Made by a program: the position numbers and the translations under genes
Assembly: GCF_029211265.1 (NCBI RefSeq)
Contig: NZ_JARGEL010000004.1
Location: forward strand, 27,936-91,935
Source of the DNA: Extensimonas soli
GTDB taxonomy: Bacteria; Pseudomonadota; Gammaproteobacteria; Burkholderiales; Burkholderiaceae_C
DNA length: 64,000 nt
Direction: 5' to 3'
Shown here: one piece after another, positions 25,507 through 34,304 of the stretch
Numbering within the stretch: the stretch's first letter is position 1
Layout: each line of letters opens with the position of its first letter
The notes under the pieces: model-generated
Databases searched by the model: none
What the model was told of the DNA's origin: nothing
The model's input: the letters and a program-made list of their open reading frames with translations, nothing else

Positions 25507-26310
25507 ATGAACGCCTTGCGCTGCATCGCATTTCGCCCCTTCCCACGCCCATCGGCACGCAAAGCCCAGGCGCGCGGCGTGCTGCCGATCCATTTGCGCG
25601 CCCTGCGCACCGCAGGCGGCTTCACCCTGATCGAGCTGCTCGTGGCGCTGGTGATCATGGCGCTGATGGCGCTCATGAGCTGGCGTGGCATCGACGGCAT
25701 GCTGCGCACGCAGGAGCAGACGCGCACGCGCGCCGACGCGCTGCTGGTGCTGCAGACGGCGCTGGGCCAGTGGGGCGCAGACCTCGACGCCATGCTCGCG
25801 CTGCCCCACACCGTGCCCATAGACTGGGACGGCCAGGTGCTGCGCATCACGCGGCGCAGCAGTGCGCCCAGCGACGAGGGCGCGCTCGTGGTCGCCTGGA
25901 CGCGCCGCGGCACACCCAGCGGCGCGCAGTGGCTGCGCTGGCAGTCGCCCCCGCTGCGCACGCGCGCCGCGTGGCAGCAGGCCTGGCAGCAGGCCGCTCA
26001 ATGGGCGCGCAACCCCAGCAGCGCCGACCAGCAGCGCGAGGTGGCGCTGCTGCCCATAGACGGCTGGCAGATTTTTTACTTCCGCGGCAATGCCTGGTCG
26101 AACCCGCTCTCGAGCAGCGACGCCGCGCAGCCCACCAGCGCAAGCCCAGGCGCTGCCGGATTGCCACTGCTGGGCACGCCCGGCACCACGGCTACTTCGA
26201 CCATGCCCGACGGCGTGCGCCTGCTGCTCACGCCAAGCGCGGGGCAGGCGCTCACGGGCCAGATCACGCGCGACTGGGCCAGCCCGCTGCTCGGAGGCGG
26301 TAAATCATGA
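25507..26310 (+). CDS. gspJ: Type II secretion minor pseudopilin GspJ
   Basis: A 267-residue minor pseudopilin, slightly longer than usual through an Ala/Ser/Pro-rich loop near residues 205-230. Cleavage site: TAGG/FTLIELLVALVIMALMALM. The C-terminal IDGWQIFYFRGNAWSNPLSS region matches GspJ. The leader is about 37 residues from ATG 25507. It starts 20 bp after gspI and overlaps gspK by four bases. Confidence 0.92.
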   Translation: MNALRCIAFRPFPRPSARKAQARGVLPIHLRALRTAGGFTLIELLVALVIMALMALMSWRGIDGMLRTQEQTRTRADALLVLQTALGQWGADLDAMLALPHTVPIDWDGQVLRITRRSSAPSDEGALVVAWTRRGTPSGAQWLRWQSPPLRTRAAWQQAWQQAAQWARNPSSADQQREVALLPIDGWQIFYFRGNAWSNPLSSSDAAQPTSASPGAAGLPLLGTPGTTATSTMPDGVRLLLTPSAGQALTGQITRDWASPLLGGGKS

Positions 26311-27359
26311 GCGCGCACGCAAGCCAAGTGCCGCGGCCCATGCGGCCCCAACCGCCCATGCGCGCCAAGCGCCCCGCGCCGCCGCGGGCCAGGCAGCGCG
26401 GCGCGGCGCTGCTCGCGGCCATGCTCACGGTGACGCTGGTGGCCACGCTCGCGGCGACGGCGCTGTGGCAGCAGTGGCGCGCGGTGGAAGTCGAAACCGC
26501 CGAGCGCGCGCGTGTGCAGGCCGCGTGGATCATGCTTGGCGCGCTCGACTGGTCGCGTCTGATCCTGCGCCAGGACGCGCTCGCGGGCGGCGCCGACCAC
26601 CTGGGCGAGCCCTGGGCCATGCCGCTGCAGGAGGCGCGCCTGTCTTCGTTTCTGGCCGGTGAAGGCAACGCCGCCCCGCCCGAGGACGCAAGCACCGACC
26701 TCAGCGATGCCTTTTTGTCGGGCCAGATCCTCGACCTGCAAGGACGCCTGAACCTCACCAACCTCGTGCTCGGCGGCAAAGTGCAGGATGCGGCGCTGCA
26801 CCAGTTCGAACGCCTGTTCGCCAACCTGGGCCTGCCTGCGGCCGAGCTCGACCTGCTGGTGCAGGCCTTGATGCAGACGCAGGCGCCGGCCAGCGCCGGG
26901 AGCGACGCGCCGCTGCTGCCGCCCAGCGTGGCGCAACTGGGCTGGCTGGGCCTGTCGCCCGCCACGGTGGCCGCGCTCTCGCCCTACGTGGTGCTGCTGC
27001 CGCAGCAGACGCCTGTGAACCTCAACACCGCGCCCGCCGAGGTGCTGCAAGCCGCCATCGAGGGCGCCGACCGCGCCGACGCGCAAAGGCTGGTGCAGGC
27101 ACGCGCCGGACGCCATTTCAGCAACCTCAATGAAGTGCGCGACCTGCTCGGCCAGAAGGCCGTGGTCAGCGACAGTCTGCACGGCGTGGCCTCGGCCTTT
27201 TTCGAGGCGCGCGGGCAGTTGCGCCTGGGCGAGATCGTCGTGGGCCAGCGCTCGCTGCTGTACCGCCAGGGCGTCAACGTGCGCACGCTCTGGAGCGAGC
27301 GCGGCGCCTTCCCGCTGGTCGCAGGCAGCGCCGGCGCTCCCGACACAGTGACCCCCTAA
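26307..27359 (+). CDS. gspK: Type II secretion minor pseudopilin GspK
   Basis: A 350-residue largest minor pseudopilin. The prepilin site is degenerate: RQRG/AALLAAMLTVTLVATLAA, lacking Glu at mature position 5, as is characteristic of GspK. Conserved segments include DLQGRLNLTNLV, PVNLNTAPAEVLQA and FSNLNEVRDLL. It caps the pseudopilus. Its ATG overlaps the gspJ stop (ATGA). After the stop, 24 bp lead to gspL. Confidence 0.93.
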   Translation: MSAHASQVPRPMRPQPPMRAKRPAPPRARQRGAALLAAMLTVTLVATLAATALWQQWRAVEVETAERARVQAAWIMLGALDWSRLILRQDALAGGADHLGEPWAMPLQEARLSSFLAGEGNAAPPEDASTDLSDAFLSGQILDLQGRLNLTNLVLGGKVQDAALHQFERLFANLGLPAAELDLLVQALMQTQAPASAGSDAPLLPPSVAQLGWLGLSPATVAALSPYVVLLPQQTPVNLNTAPAEVLQAAIEGADRADAQRLVQARAGRHFSNLNEVRDLLGQKAVVSDSLHGVASAFFEARGQLRLGEIVVGQRSLLYRQGVNVRTLWSERGAFPLVAGSAGAPDTVTP

Positions 27360-27383
27360 AATGGCCCGCCCTCCTACCGCCCC

Positions 27384-28706
27384 ATGAGCACGCTGATCGT
27401 TTCCCTGCCCGCCCCGCCGACCCTGCCTGGGCCCGGCCTCGCGTATGCCTACACCCTCACGGCCGACGGCCACACGGCGCTGCAGCATGGCGCGGCCGCG
27501 GCGGCGCTGCTGCCCGCGCCGGCGCGCGCCGGCGGCGAGGTGGTGGCCGTGGTTCCGGTGCAGGCGCTGTCGTGGCAGCGCGTGCAGCTGCCTGCGGGTG
27601 TGGCGCCTGCCGGTCTTTCCAGCGCGCTGCCCGCGGGCATGGGCACGGCCGCGGCGCGCCTGCGCAAGGTGCTTGAAGGACTGCTCGAAGACCGGCTGCT
27701 CGACGAGCCTGCGCAACTGCACTTTGCCGTGGCGCCCGACGCCGCGGCGGCAGCGCGCGCGGGCGCGCCGCTGTGGGTCGCCGTGTGTGAGCGCACCTGG
27801 CTGCGCGCGCACCTGCAGGCGCTCGAAGCCGCAGGCCGCGCCGTGGCGCGCGTGGTGCCCGAATTCGCCCCCGGCGCCACGGCCAGCGGCGCCGCCGAGG
27901 TGCATGTGCTGGGCACGCCCGAAGACCCCTGGCTCGTCATTTGCGGCCACGGCGCCGAGCAATCCGTGCTCGCGCTGCCACTCTCGCCCGAAACCTGGCA
28001 CCAGTGGGCGATGCCCGCGCTCGGCGGCGCGCCGGGCGGCGCTGTAGCCGTGGACGGCGGCGCGCCCGTGCTTGCCGAACCCGCCGTGGCCGCGCTCGCC
28101 GAAAAGCTGCTCGGTGCTCCTGTCACACTGCACACGGCGAGCGCACGCGCGCTTGCCGCGGCGCGCGGGCGCTGGGATTTGGCGCAGTTCGACCTCGCGA
28201 GCACCGCGCACACGCGCCTTGTGCGCAAGCTCGGCGGCGCGGCGAATGCCTTTTGGCACGCGCCGCAGTGGCGCGCCGCGCGCTGGGGCGCGGGCGTGCT
28301 CGCGGCGGCGCAGCTGCTGGGGCTCAACGCCTGGGCCTGGCAAGAGCGCCACGCGCTCGCAGCCAAGGAAGCCGCCGTGCGCGCCGCGCTCACCGCGAGC
28401 TTCCCGCAGGTCAAAGTGGTCGTCGATGCGCCCGCGCAAATGGAGCGCGAACTCGAATTGCTGCGCCAGCGCGCGGGCGCCGTGTCGGCACGCGACTTCG
28501 AACCCATGCTCGCCGCGGTGGCCGCAGCGCTGCCGCCGGGCCAGTTGCCCACGGCCATCGAATACAGCCTTGGCGAGCTGCACCTGCGCGGCCTCGCGCC
28601 CGGCGCCGACGAGCAAACCGCCCTGCGCACGCGCCTTGCCGCCGCGGGCTACGACAGCCGCCTCGAAGACGGCGCCTTGATCGTGCGCGCAGCGAAAACT
28701 CCGTGA
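27384..28706 (+). CDS. gspL: Type II secretion inner-membrane platform protein GspL
   Basis: A 440-residue bitopic protein. The cytoplasmic N-terminal part has an actin-like fold (LSWQRVQLPAGVAPAG, then RLRKVLEGLLEDRLLDEP) and binds the GspE ATPase. One transmembrane helix (GVLAAAQLLGLNAWAWQ) and a periplasmic ferredoxin-like domain complete it. The start ATG 27384 lies in a TAAAATGG-rich gap after gspK. The codons are strongly Ala/Leu biased, giving long mirror frames on the other strand which are not genes. Confidence 0.9.
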   Translation: MSTLIVSLPAPPTLPGPGLAYAYTLTADGHTALQHGAAAAALLPAPARAGGEVVAVVPVQALSWQRVQLPAGVAPAGLSSALPAGMGTAAARLRKVLEGLLEDRLLDEPAQLHFAVAPDAAAAARAGAPLWVAVCERTWLRAHLQALEAAGRAVARVVPEFAPGATASGAAEVHVLGTPEDPWLVICGHGAEQSVLALPLSPETWHQWAMPALGGAPGGAVAVDGGAPVLAEPAVAALAEKLLGAPVTLHTASARALAAARGRWDLAQFDLASTAHTRLVRKLGGAANAFWHAPQWRAARWGAGVLAAAQLLGLNAWAWQERHALAAKEAAVRAALTASFPQVKVVVDAPAQMERELELLRQRAGAVSARDFEPMLAAVAAALPPGQLPTAIEYSLGELHLRGLAPGADEQTALRTRLAAAGYDSRLEDGALIVRAAKTP

Positions 28707-28714
28707 CCCCACCC

Positions 28715-29245
28715 ATGCCCACTTCCTTTCCCTGGCAGGCACTGCAAAACCGTTGGCAAACGCTCGCCGCGCGCGAGCGCGCGCTCGTGCGCGCCGCCGC
28801 CGCGATGCTCGCGCTCGCGCTGCTGTGGTGGCTGGCGCTGGCGCCGGCGCTCGATACGCTGCGCCGCGCCCCGGTGCGCCACGCGCAGCTCGACGCGCAG
28901 CTGCAGCGCATGCGCACGCTGCAGGCCGAGGCGCAGCAACTGCAGACGCAAGCGCGCAGCGAGCCCGGCGACGCCCCCGCCGCGCTGCGCCGCAGCCTCG
29001 CGCAAACCCTGGGCGGCAGCGCGCAGCTCAACCTGCTGGGCGAGCGCGCCACCGTGACGCTGCAAGGCGCCCCGGCGCAGGCGCTCGCGCAATGGCTGCT
29101 GCAGGCGCGCAGCAATGCGCACGCCGTGCCCGTCGAAGTGCGCCTCGCGCGCAACGCTGGCGCATCCGCCGGGGCCGGTGCTGGCGCCGAGCCGCGCTGG
29201 GACGGCACGCTGGTGCTGGCCTTGCCCCAGCCGCCGGCAAACTGA
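28715..29245 (+). CDS. gspM: Type II secretion inner-membrane platform protein GspM
   Basis: A 176-residue bitopic protein with a short cytoplasmic N-terminus, one transmembrane helix (AAAAMLALALLWWLALAPAL), a coiled-coil-like segment (LDAQLQRMRTLQAEAQQLQT) and a small periplasmic domain. It pairs with GspL. ATG 28715 is given; a GTG at 28703 overlapping the gspL stop is an alternative. Family length is usually 160-180 residues. Confidence 0.9.
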   Translation: MPTSFPWQALQNRWQTLAARERALVRAAAAMLALALLWWLALAPALDTLRRAPVRHAQLDAQLQRMRTLQAEAQQLQTQARSEPGDAPAALRRSLAQTLGGSAQLNLLGERATVTLQGAPAQALAQWLLQARSNAHAVPVEVRLARNAGASAGAGAGAEPRWDGTLVLALPQPPAN

Positions 29246-29250
29246 ACCGC

Positions 29251-30105
29251 ATGACCATGGCCCGCGCCACCACACTTCGCTCGCCCGTTCGCCCGCCCGT
29301 TCGCCCGCCCGCGTCCGCGCGCCAGGGCGCCGCGCCGCGCGCGGCGCCCTGGGGCTGGGCCGCGGCGGGCGCTGGCGTGGGGCTGCTCGCGGCGCTCGCC
29401 CTGTTTGCGCCCGCGCAGTGGCTCGCGCAGGGCGTGGCGCGTGCGAGCGCGGGGCGCGTGTTGCTGCTGCAGGCACGCGGCACGGTGTGGACGGGCTCGG
29501 CGCAGTTCGCGCTCAGCGGCGGCCCCGCAAGCCGCGACCGCGCCGCGCTGCCAGGCCGCGTGCACTGGCGGCTGCGCCCCGGCCTGCACGGCCTGCAGCT
29601 GCAACTGCAGGCCGACTGCTGCACTGCCGCGCCGCTGCAGGTGCAAGTGCGCCCACGCTGGGGCGGCGCCGCCGTGCGCGTGCAAGACCAGCAAAGCGAC
29701 TGGCCCGCAGCCATCCTCGCGGGGCTGGGCGCGCCCTGGAACAGCCTGCAGCCGCAAGGCCGGCTGGTGCTGCGCACGCAAGGGCTGCAGGCCGCGTGGG
29801 CCGCGGGCCGGCTGCTGCTGCAGGGGCAGGCGCAGCTCGACCTGCTCGACTTTTCCTCGCGCCTGGCCACGCTGCAGCCGCTGGGCAGCTACCGGCTGGT
29901 GCTGCAGGGTGGCGAAGTGCCCACGCTGCAGCTCAGCACGCTGGACGGCGCGCTGCGCCTGCAGGGCGCGGGCCAATGGGTGGGCCAACGGCTGCGCTTT
30001 TCGGGCGAGGCCAGTGCCGCACCCGAGCGCGCCGCGGCGCTCGACAATTTGCTGAACATCCTCGGGCGGCGCGACGGTGCGCGCGCCCTCCTCTCCTTGG
30101 GTTGA
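29251..30105 (+). CDS. gspN: Type II secretion protein GspN
   Basis: A 284-residue protein with a long Pro/Arg-rich N-terminus, one transmembrane segment (AAAGAGVGLLAALALFAP) and a periplasmic domain showing the GspN phrases GRVLLLQARGTVWTGSAQ and RVHWRLRPG. GspN is an accessory component of unknown function found in some type II systems. The start ATG 29251 lies six bases after the gspM stop; a second ATG two codons later is possible. Four bases after its stop, gspD begins. Confidence 0.88.
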   Translation: MTMARATTLRSPVRPPVRPPASARQGAAPRAAPWGWAAAGAGVGLLAALALFAPAQWLAQGVARASAGRVLLLQARGTVWTGSAQFALSGGPASRDRAALPGRVHWRLRPGLHGLQLQLQADCCTAAPLQVQVRPRWGGAAVRVQDQQSDWPAAILAGLGAPWNSLQPQGRLVLRTQGLQAAWAAGRLLLQGQAQLDLLDFSSRLATLQPLGSYRLVLQGGEVPTLQLSTLDGALRLQGAGQWVGQRLRFSGEASAAPERAAALDNLLNILGRRDGARALLSLG

Positions 30106-30109
30106 CCGT

Positions 30110-32803
30110 ATGCGCTCTTCGTTTGCTCCCCTGTTGCCTAGCAGCCTGTCGGACTTTGGAATCGTCGGCTGCGAATGCGCCGCAGCGGCCCATTTTTTAC
30201 CGTCTTCTTGCCCCATAGTCCCGCTATGGGGCGGCGAATCCGGCAAAAACTGGCCTCGCCGGGGCGCCTTCTCGCTATCGACGCCCAAAGTCCGACAGGC
30301 TGCTAGTGCAGTGTTCGACGCTATCTGCGACATAAAACCGCGTCTTTTCGGCCTGGGCCGCGTTGCAAATCCTCGCGATACCGCCCGGTATCGCTGCGGT
30401 TTGCGCCTTGCCCAGACCAAAAATCCATCGGTTTTATTGGTCGCATCAAGCATCAAACACTGCACTAGGCCCTGGCATTTTGCTTTGACTTCGATAGCTG
30501 TCAGTGCTTTACTGATAAGCACCAGCGGCCAAATTCATGCCCAAAACACAGGCGCACCCAAGGCCGCGGCAAACTCTGCCGCCGCGGGCAGCGTGCGCCC
30601 TGGCGAGCCCGTGACGCTGGACTTCGTGAACGCCGAGATCGAAGCCGTGGCGCGCACCATGGCCACGATCACGGGGCGCAACGTGGTCGTCGATCCGCGC
30701 GTCAAGGGCCAGCTCAACCTCGTGACCGAGCACCCCGTGCCGCCGGCAGCGGCGTTTCAGCAGTTTCTTGCGGCGCTGCGCCTGCAGGGCTTCACGGTGG
30801 TCGAATCGGCCGGACTCTACAAGGTCGTGCCCGAGGCCGAGGCCAAGCTGCAGGGCGGCAGCGTGGCCGTCTCGGGCGGAGGGGGTGGTGGGCGCGGCGG
30901 TGCGACGGCAGGCGTGCCCGGCGGTGGTCAGATCGTCACGCAGATCTTCAAGCTCAACTACGAAAACGCGAACAACCTGGTGCCCGTGCTGCGCCCCCTG
31001 ATCAGCCCGAACAACACCATCAACGTGAGCCCCGGCACGAACGCGCTGGTCATCACCGACTACGCTGACAACCTGCAGCGCATTGCGCGCATCATCGCGG
31101 CGATGGACGTGGCAAATGCGAGCGACGTGGAGGTGATCCCGCTCAAGAACGCCGTCGCCTCCGAACTCGCCCCGCTGGTCGCGCGCCTGATCGAAGGCGG
31201 TGGCGGCTCCGCACCTGCCGCGGCGCCAGGGCAGGCGCCGGGCCAGGGCGACGGCGCCTTCAAAACCACCTTGCTCGCCGAACCGCGCAGCAACGCGCTG
31301 ATCCTGCGCGCGGCCAACCCGGCGCGCGTGGCCCTGGTGCGCACGCTGGTGCAAAAGCTCGACCAGCCGCCGCTGCCCGGCAGCAGCGCCGCGAGCGGCA
31401 ACATCCACGTGGTGTATCTGAAGAACGCCGACGCCGTGAAGCTCGCCGCCACGCTGCGCGCCGCCGTCGCCGCGATGGACACGGGCGGCAATGCCAGCGC
31501 CGGCGGCGGTGCTGCGGCAGCCGCCACCGGCAGCACCCCCATGCTGCGCACGGCAGCCGCCGCGGGCCTGGGCGGCGGCCAGGGCGGCAGCGCGATGGGC
31601 GCCATGGGCGGGGGCCTGGGCAGCGGCGCCACCTTGGGCGCCGGTGGCAATGCCAACCAGCCCTCCACGGGCGGCATGATCCAGGCCGACCCGACGACCA
31701 ACTCGCTCATCATCACCGCGCCCGAGCCGCTGTACCGCCAGCTGCGCAACGTGATCGACCAGCTCGACGGGCGGCGCGCGCAGGTGCTGGTCGAGAGCCT
31801 GATCGTCGAAGTCTCGGCAAGCAAGCTGGCCGAATTCGGCGTGCAGTGGCAGGCCATTCTCGGCAACAAGGGCGACGGCACCATGGGTGCCATAGGCACC
31901 AACTCGAACAACAGCGGCGCCAACATCCTGGGCGTTACCGGCGCCATCGCGAGCAATTCGGTCGCGGGCGTCACCTCGCTGGCCAAGGGCATGAACCTGG
32001 CCATCGCGCCGCGCGTGGCGGGGCAGTATTACCTGGGCATGCTCGCCAACTTTCTGGAAAACAGCGGCGACGCCAACGTGCTCTCCACGCCCAACCTGAT
32101 GACGCTGGACAATGAAGAGGCCGCCATCGTCGTGGGCAGCAACGTGCCCTTCGTGACCGGCTCCTACGCCAACAGCATGGGCAACAACACGGTAAACCCC
32201 TTCACCACAGTGGAGCGCCGAGACGTGGGCCTGATGCTGCGCGTGCGCCCCACGATCAACGAAAACGGCACCGTGAAGATGTCGATCTACCAGGAAGTCT
32301 CCAAGATCGACAGCGCCACGCTCAAAGACCCGAACGGCCCCACCACGAGCAAGCGCTCGATCGAGTCCAACGTGCTGGTCGACGACGGCGGCATCATCGT
32401 CATCGGCGGCCTGCTCGAAGACAGCTACGCGCAGGCCGACGACAAGGTGCCGCTCCTGGGCGACATTCCGGGGCTGGGCAACCTGTTTCGCAACACCAAC
32501 CGCACGCGCACCAAGACCAATCTGATGGTGTTCCTGCGCCCCATCGTGGTGCGCGACGCCGCGACGAGCGACGCACTCATGACCGACCGCTACGATGCCA
32601 TCCGCGCCGTGCAGCAGGCCGCGCAGCCCGAGCAGCGCGCGCTGCTCAACGCCGTCTCGGGCGCGCCCGTGCTGCCCGCGCTGCCCATGCAGCCCGCCAA
32701 GGCGGCGCCGGCCACGGGTGCCACGCCCGCCACGCCTGCCGCCGTTCCACCCGCCATGCCAGCCGCCCCGCAGAACACCGCCCCCGCCGGCAGCCGCCAG
32801 TAA
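30110..32803 (+). CDS. gspD: Type II secretion outer-membrane secretin GspD, with two palindromic elements in the signal-peptide region
   Basis: An 897-codon frame for the secretin GspD. The mature part is normal: N0 domain from PVTLDFVNAEIEAVARTMA, N1-N3 domains, a Gly/Ala-rich insertion at about 31487-31680, the secretin beta domain (VPFVTGSYANSMG, RPTINENGTVKMSI, GGLLEDSYAQADDKVPLLGDIPGLGNLF), and a Pro-rich tail. From ATG 30110 the first 11 codons are followed by 109 codons made of one family-1 and one family-2 element, then by the hydrophobic signal segment PWHFALTSIAVSALLISTS. Deleting both gives MRSSFAPLLPRPWHFAL, a good signal peptide. As it stands the signal core begins after about residue 120, so a downstream TTG start near 30437 may be used instead. 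Confidence 0.9.
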   Translation: MRSSFAPLLPSSLSDFGIVGCECAAAAHFLPSSCPIVPLWGGESGKNWPRRGAFSLSTPKVRQAASAVFDAICDIKPRLFGLGRVANPRDTARYRCGLRLAQTKNPSVLLVASSIKHCTRPWHFALTSIAVSALLISTSGQIHAQNTGAPKAAANSAAAGSVRPGEPVTLDFVNAEIEAVARTMATITGRNVVVDPRVKGQLNLVTEHPVPPAAAFQQFLAALRLQGFTVVESAGLYKVVPEAEAKLQGGSVAVSGGGGGGRGGATAGVPGGGQIVTQIFKLNYENANNLVPVLRPLISPNNTINVSPGTNALVITDYADNLQRIARIIAAMDVANASDVEVIPLKNAVASELAPLVARLIEGGGGSAPAAAPGQAPGQGDGAFKTTLLAEPRSNALILRAANPARVALVRTLVQKLDQPPLPGSSAASGNIHVVYLKNADAVKLAATLRAAVAAMDTGGNASAGGGAAAAATGSTPMLRTAAAAGLGGGQGGSAMGAMGGGLGSGATLGAGGNANQPSTGGMIQADPTTNSLIITAPEPLYRQLRNVIDQLDGRRAQVLVESLIVEVSASKLAEFGVQWQAILGNKGDGTMGAIGTNSNNSGANILGVTGAIASNSVAGVTSLAKGMNLAIAPRVAGQYYLGMLANFLENSGDANVLSTPNLMTLDNEEAAIVVGSNVPFVTGSYANSMGNNTVNPFTTVERRDVGLMLRVRPTINENGTVKMSIYQEVSKIDSATLKDPNGPTTSKRSIESNVLVDDGGIIVIGGLLEDSYAQADDKVPLLGDIPGLGNLFRNTNRTRTKTNLMVFLRPIVVRDAATSDALMTDRYDAIRAVQQAAQPEQRALLNAVSGAPVLPALPMQPAKAAPATGATPATPAAVPPAMPAAPQNTAPAGSRQ
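30141..30303 (-). mobile_element. Family-1 palindromic element, copy E (in gspD signal region)
   Basis: A 163-bp copy in reverse orientation whose ends read GCAGCC...GGCTGC instead of GGAGCC...GGCTCC, a matched change at both ends. TA flanks at 30139-30140 and 30304-30305, the latter shared with the adjoining family-2 element. It is read without stops in the gspD frame (Ser-Leu-Ser-Asp-Phe-Gly). Confidence 0.93.
30306..30465 (-). mobile_element. Family-2 palindromic element, copy 2 (in gspD signal region)
   Basis: A 160-bp copy, in reverse orientation to copy 1, with ends GTGCAGTGTTCGACGC and its inverted form and TA on both sides (30304-30305 and 30466-30467). It directly abuts family-1 copy E. 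The frame of gspD stays open across it. Confidence 0.9.
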
Positions 32804-32809
32804 AGCCCC

Positions 32810-34198
32810 ATGCGCTACCCCCTGCCCTACGCATTCGCGCGCAGCGCGCAACTGCTGCTCGAAGACGACGGCCAGCAGCCCGTGCTCTGGCACGGCCCCA
32901 CGCCCGACGCCGGCGCGCTCGGCGAGGTGCTGCGCAAACATGCCGTGCGCCGCGTGCTGCCGCTCGACGCCGCGGGCCTGGCGCAGCGCATCAGCGCGGC
33001 CTACGCGCAGGGCGAATCGAGCGCCGCCACCGTGGTCAGCGAGCTCGAATCCGACGCCGACCTCTCGCGCCTGATGCAGGAGCTCCCCGCCGTCGAAGAC
33101 CTGCTCGAAGCCGCCGACGACGCGCCCATCATCCGCATGCTCAACGCGCTGCTCACGCAGGCCGCGCGCGACGGCGCGAGCGACATCCACATCGAGCCCT
33201 ACGAGCGCCACTCGAGCGTGCGCTTTCGCATCGACGGCGACCTGCGCGAAGTGGTGCAGCCGCACCGCGCGCTGCACGCGGCGCTGATCTCGCGCCTGAA
33301 GATCATGGCCGACCTCGACATCGCCGAAAAGCGCCTGCCGCAAGACGGCCGCATCAGCCTGCGCCTAGGCACGCGCGCCATCGACGTGCGCGTCTCCACC
33401 CTGCCCAGCGCGCACGGCGAGCGCGCCGTGCTGCGCCTGCTCGACAAGAGCGAAAGCCGCCTGAGCCTCGAAGCCGTGGGCATGCAGGGCGAGGTGCTGC
33501 GCCGCTTCGAGGCGCTGATCGCGCAGCCGCACGGCATCATCCTCGTCACCGGCCCCACGGGCTCAGGCAAGACGACGACGCTGTACGCCGCGCTCGCGCG
33601 CCTGGACGCCACGCACAGCAACATCATGACGGTGGAAGACCCGATCGAGTACGAGCTGCCCGGCGTGGGCCAGACCCAGGTCAACCCCAAGATCGACCTG
33701 ACCTTCGCCAAGGCGCTGCGCGCCATCCTGCGCCAGGACCCGGACGTGATCATGATCGGCGAGATCCGCGACTTCGAGACCGCGCAGATCGCGATCCAGG
33801 CCAGCCTCACGGGCCACCTCGTGCTCGCCACGCTGCACACCAACGACGCCGCAAGCGCCGTCACGCGCCTGAACGACATGGGCGTGGAGCCGTTCCTGCT
33901 CAGCAGCTCGCTGCTGGGCGTGCTCGCGCAGCGCCTGGTGCGCAAATACTGCGGCACCTGCCACGGCGCGGGCTGCGAGGCCTGCGGCCACACCGGCTAC
34001 GCGGGGCGCACGGGCGTGTTCGAGCTGCTCGTGGCCGACGAGGCCATCCGCGCGCAAATCCACGCGCAGGCGCCCGAAGCCACCATCCGCGCGAGCGCCC
34101 TCGCCGCCGGCATGACGCTGATGCGCGACGACGGCGAACGCCTGATCGCGGCGGGCGTTACCAGCGCCGAAGAGGTGCTGCGCGTGACGCGGGATTGA
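32810..34198 (+). CDS. gspE: Type II secretion ATPase GspE
   Basis: A 462-residue secretion ATPase. The N1 domain is followed by [24 protein letters not shown] (Asp box region), Walker [11 protein letters not shown] from about residue 248, Walker [17 protein letters not shown], the His box [11 protein letters not shown], and a tetracysteine zinc site ([12 protein letters not shown]). All catalytic motifs are intact. It powers pseudopilus assembly from the cytoplasm with GspL. ATG 32810 is six bases after the gspD stop. A gspF gene would be expected next but is absent; the run ends at a dispersed repeat and a minus-strand permease gene. Confidence 0.95.
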   Translation: MRYPLPYAFARSAQLLLEDDGQQPVLWHGPTPDAGALGEVLRKHAVRRVLPLDAAGLAQRISAAYAQGESSAATVVSELESDADLSRLMQELPAVEDLLEAADDAPIIRMLNALLTQAARDGASDIHIEPYERHSSVRFRIDGDLREVVQPHRALHAALISRLKIMADLDIAEKRLPQDGRISLRLGTRAIDVRVSTLPSAHGERAVLRLLDKSESRLSLEAVGMQGEVLRRFEALIAQPHGIILVTGPTGSGKTTTLYAALARLDATHSNIMTVEDPIEYELPGVGQTQVNPKIDLTFAKALRAILRQDPDVIMIGEIRDFETAQIAIQASLTGHLVLATLHTNDAASAVTRLNDMGVEPFLLSSSLLGVLAQRLVRKYCGTCHGAGCEACGHTGYAGRTGVFELLVADEAIRAQIHAQAPEATIRASALAAGMTLMRDDGERLIAAGVTSAEEVLRVTRD

Positions 34199-34211
34199 GT
34201 GCGATATTCGG

Positions 34212-34253
34212 CTCTAGCGTCCGTCTAGCTTGCGTGAGCAGCTATTGTTTTGA
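34212..34253. repeat. Dispersed ATAGCTG-type motif after gspE
   Basis: GCTCTAGCG ... TAGCTTGCGTGAGCAGCTATT then TTTTGA, the reverse form of the motif. A second copy lies at 35296-35344, so the permease gene is bracketed by copies. Confidence 0.6.
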
Positions 34254-34304
34254 AATGATGGCTCGAACCGCGCAGGCTGAATCCACCGCCATCGCCGCGA
34301 CGGC

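Noticed and set aside
30509..33343. 944-codon frame antisense to gspD and gspE
   Set aside because: Mirror of strongly biased codons; no recognisable domain, and the plus-strand genes are certain.
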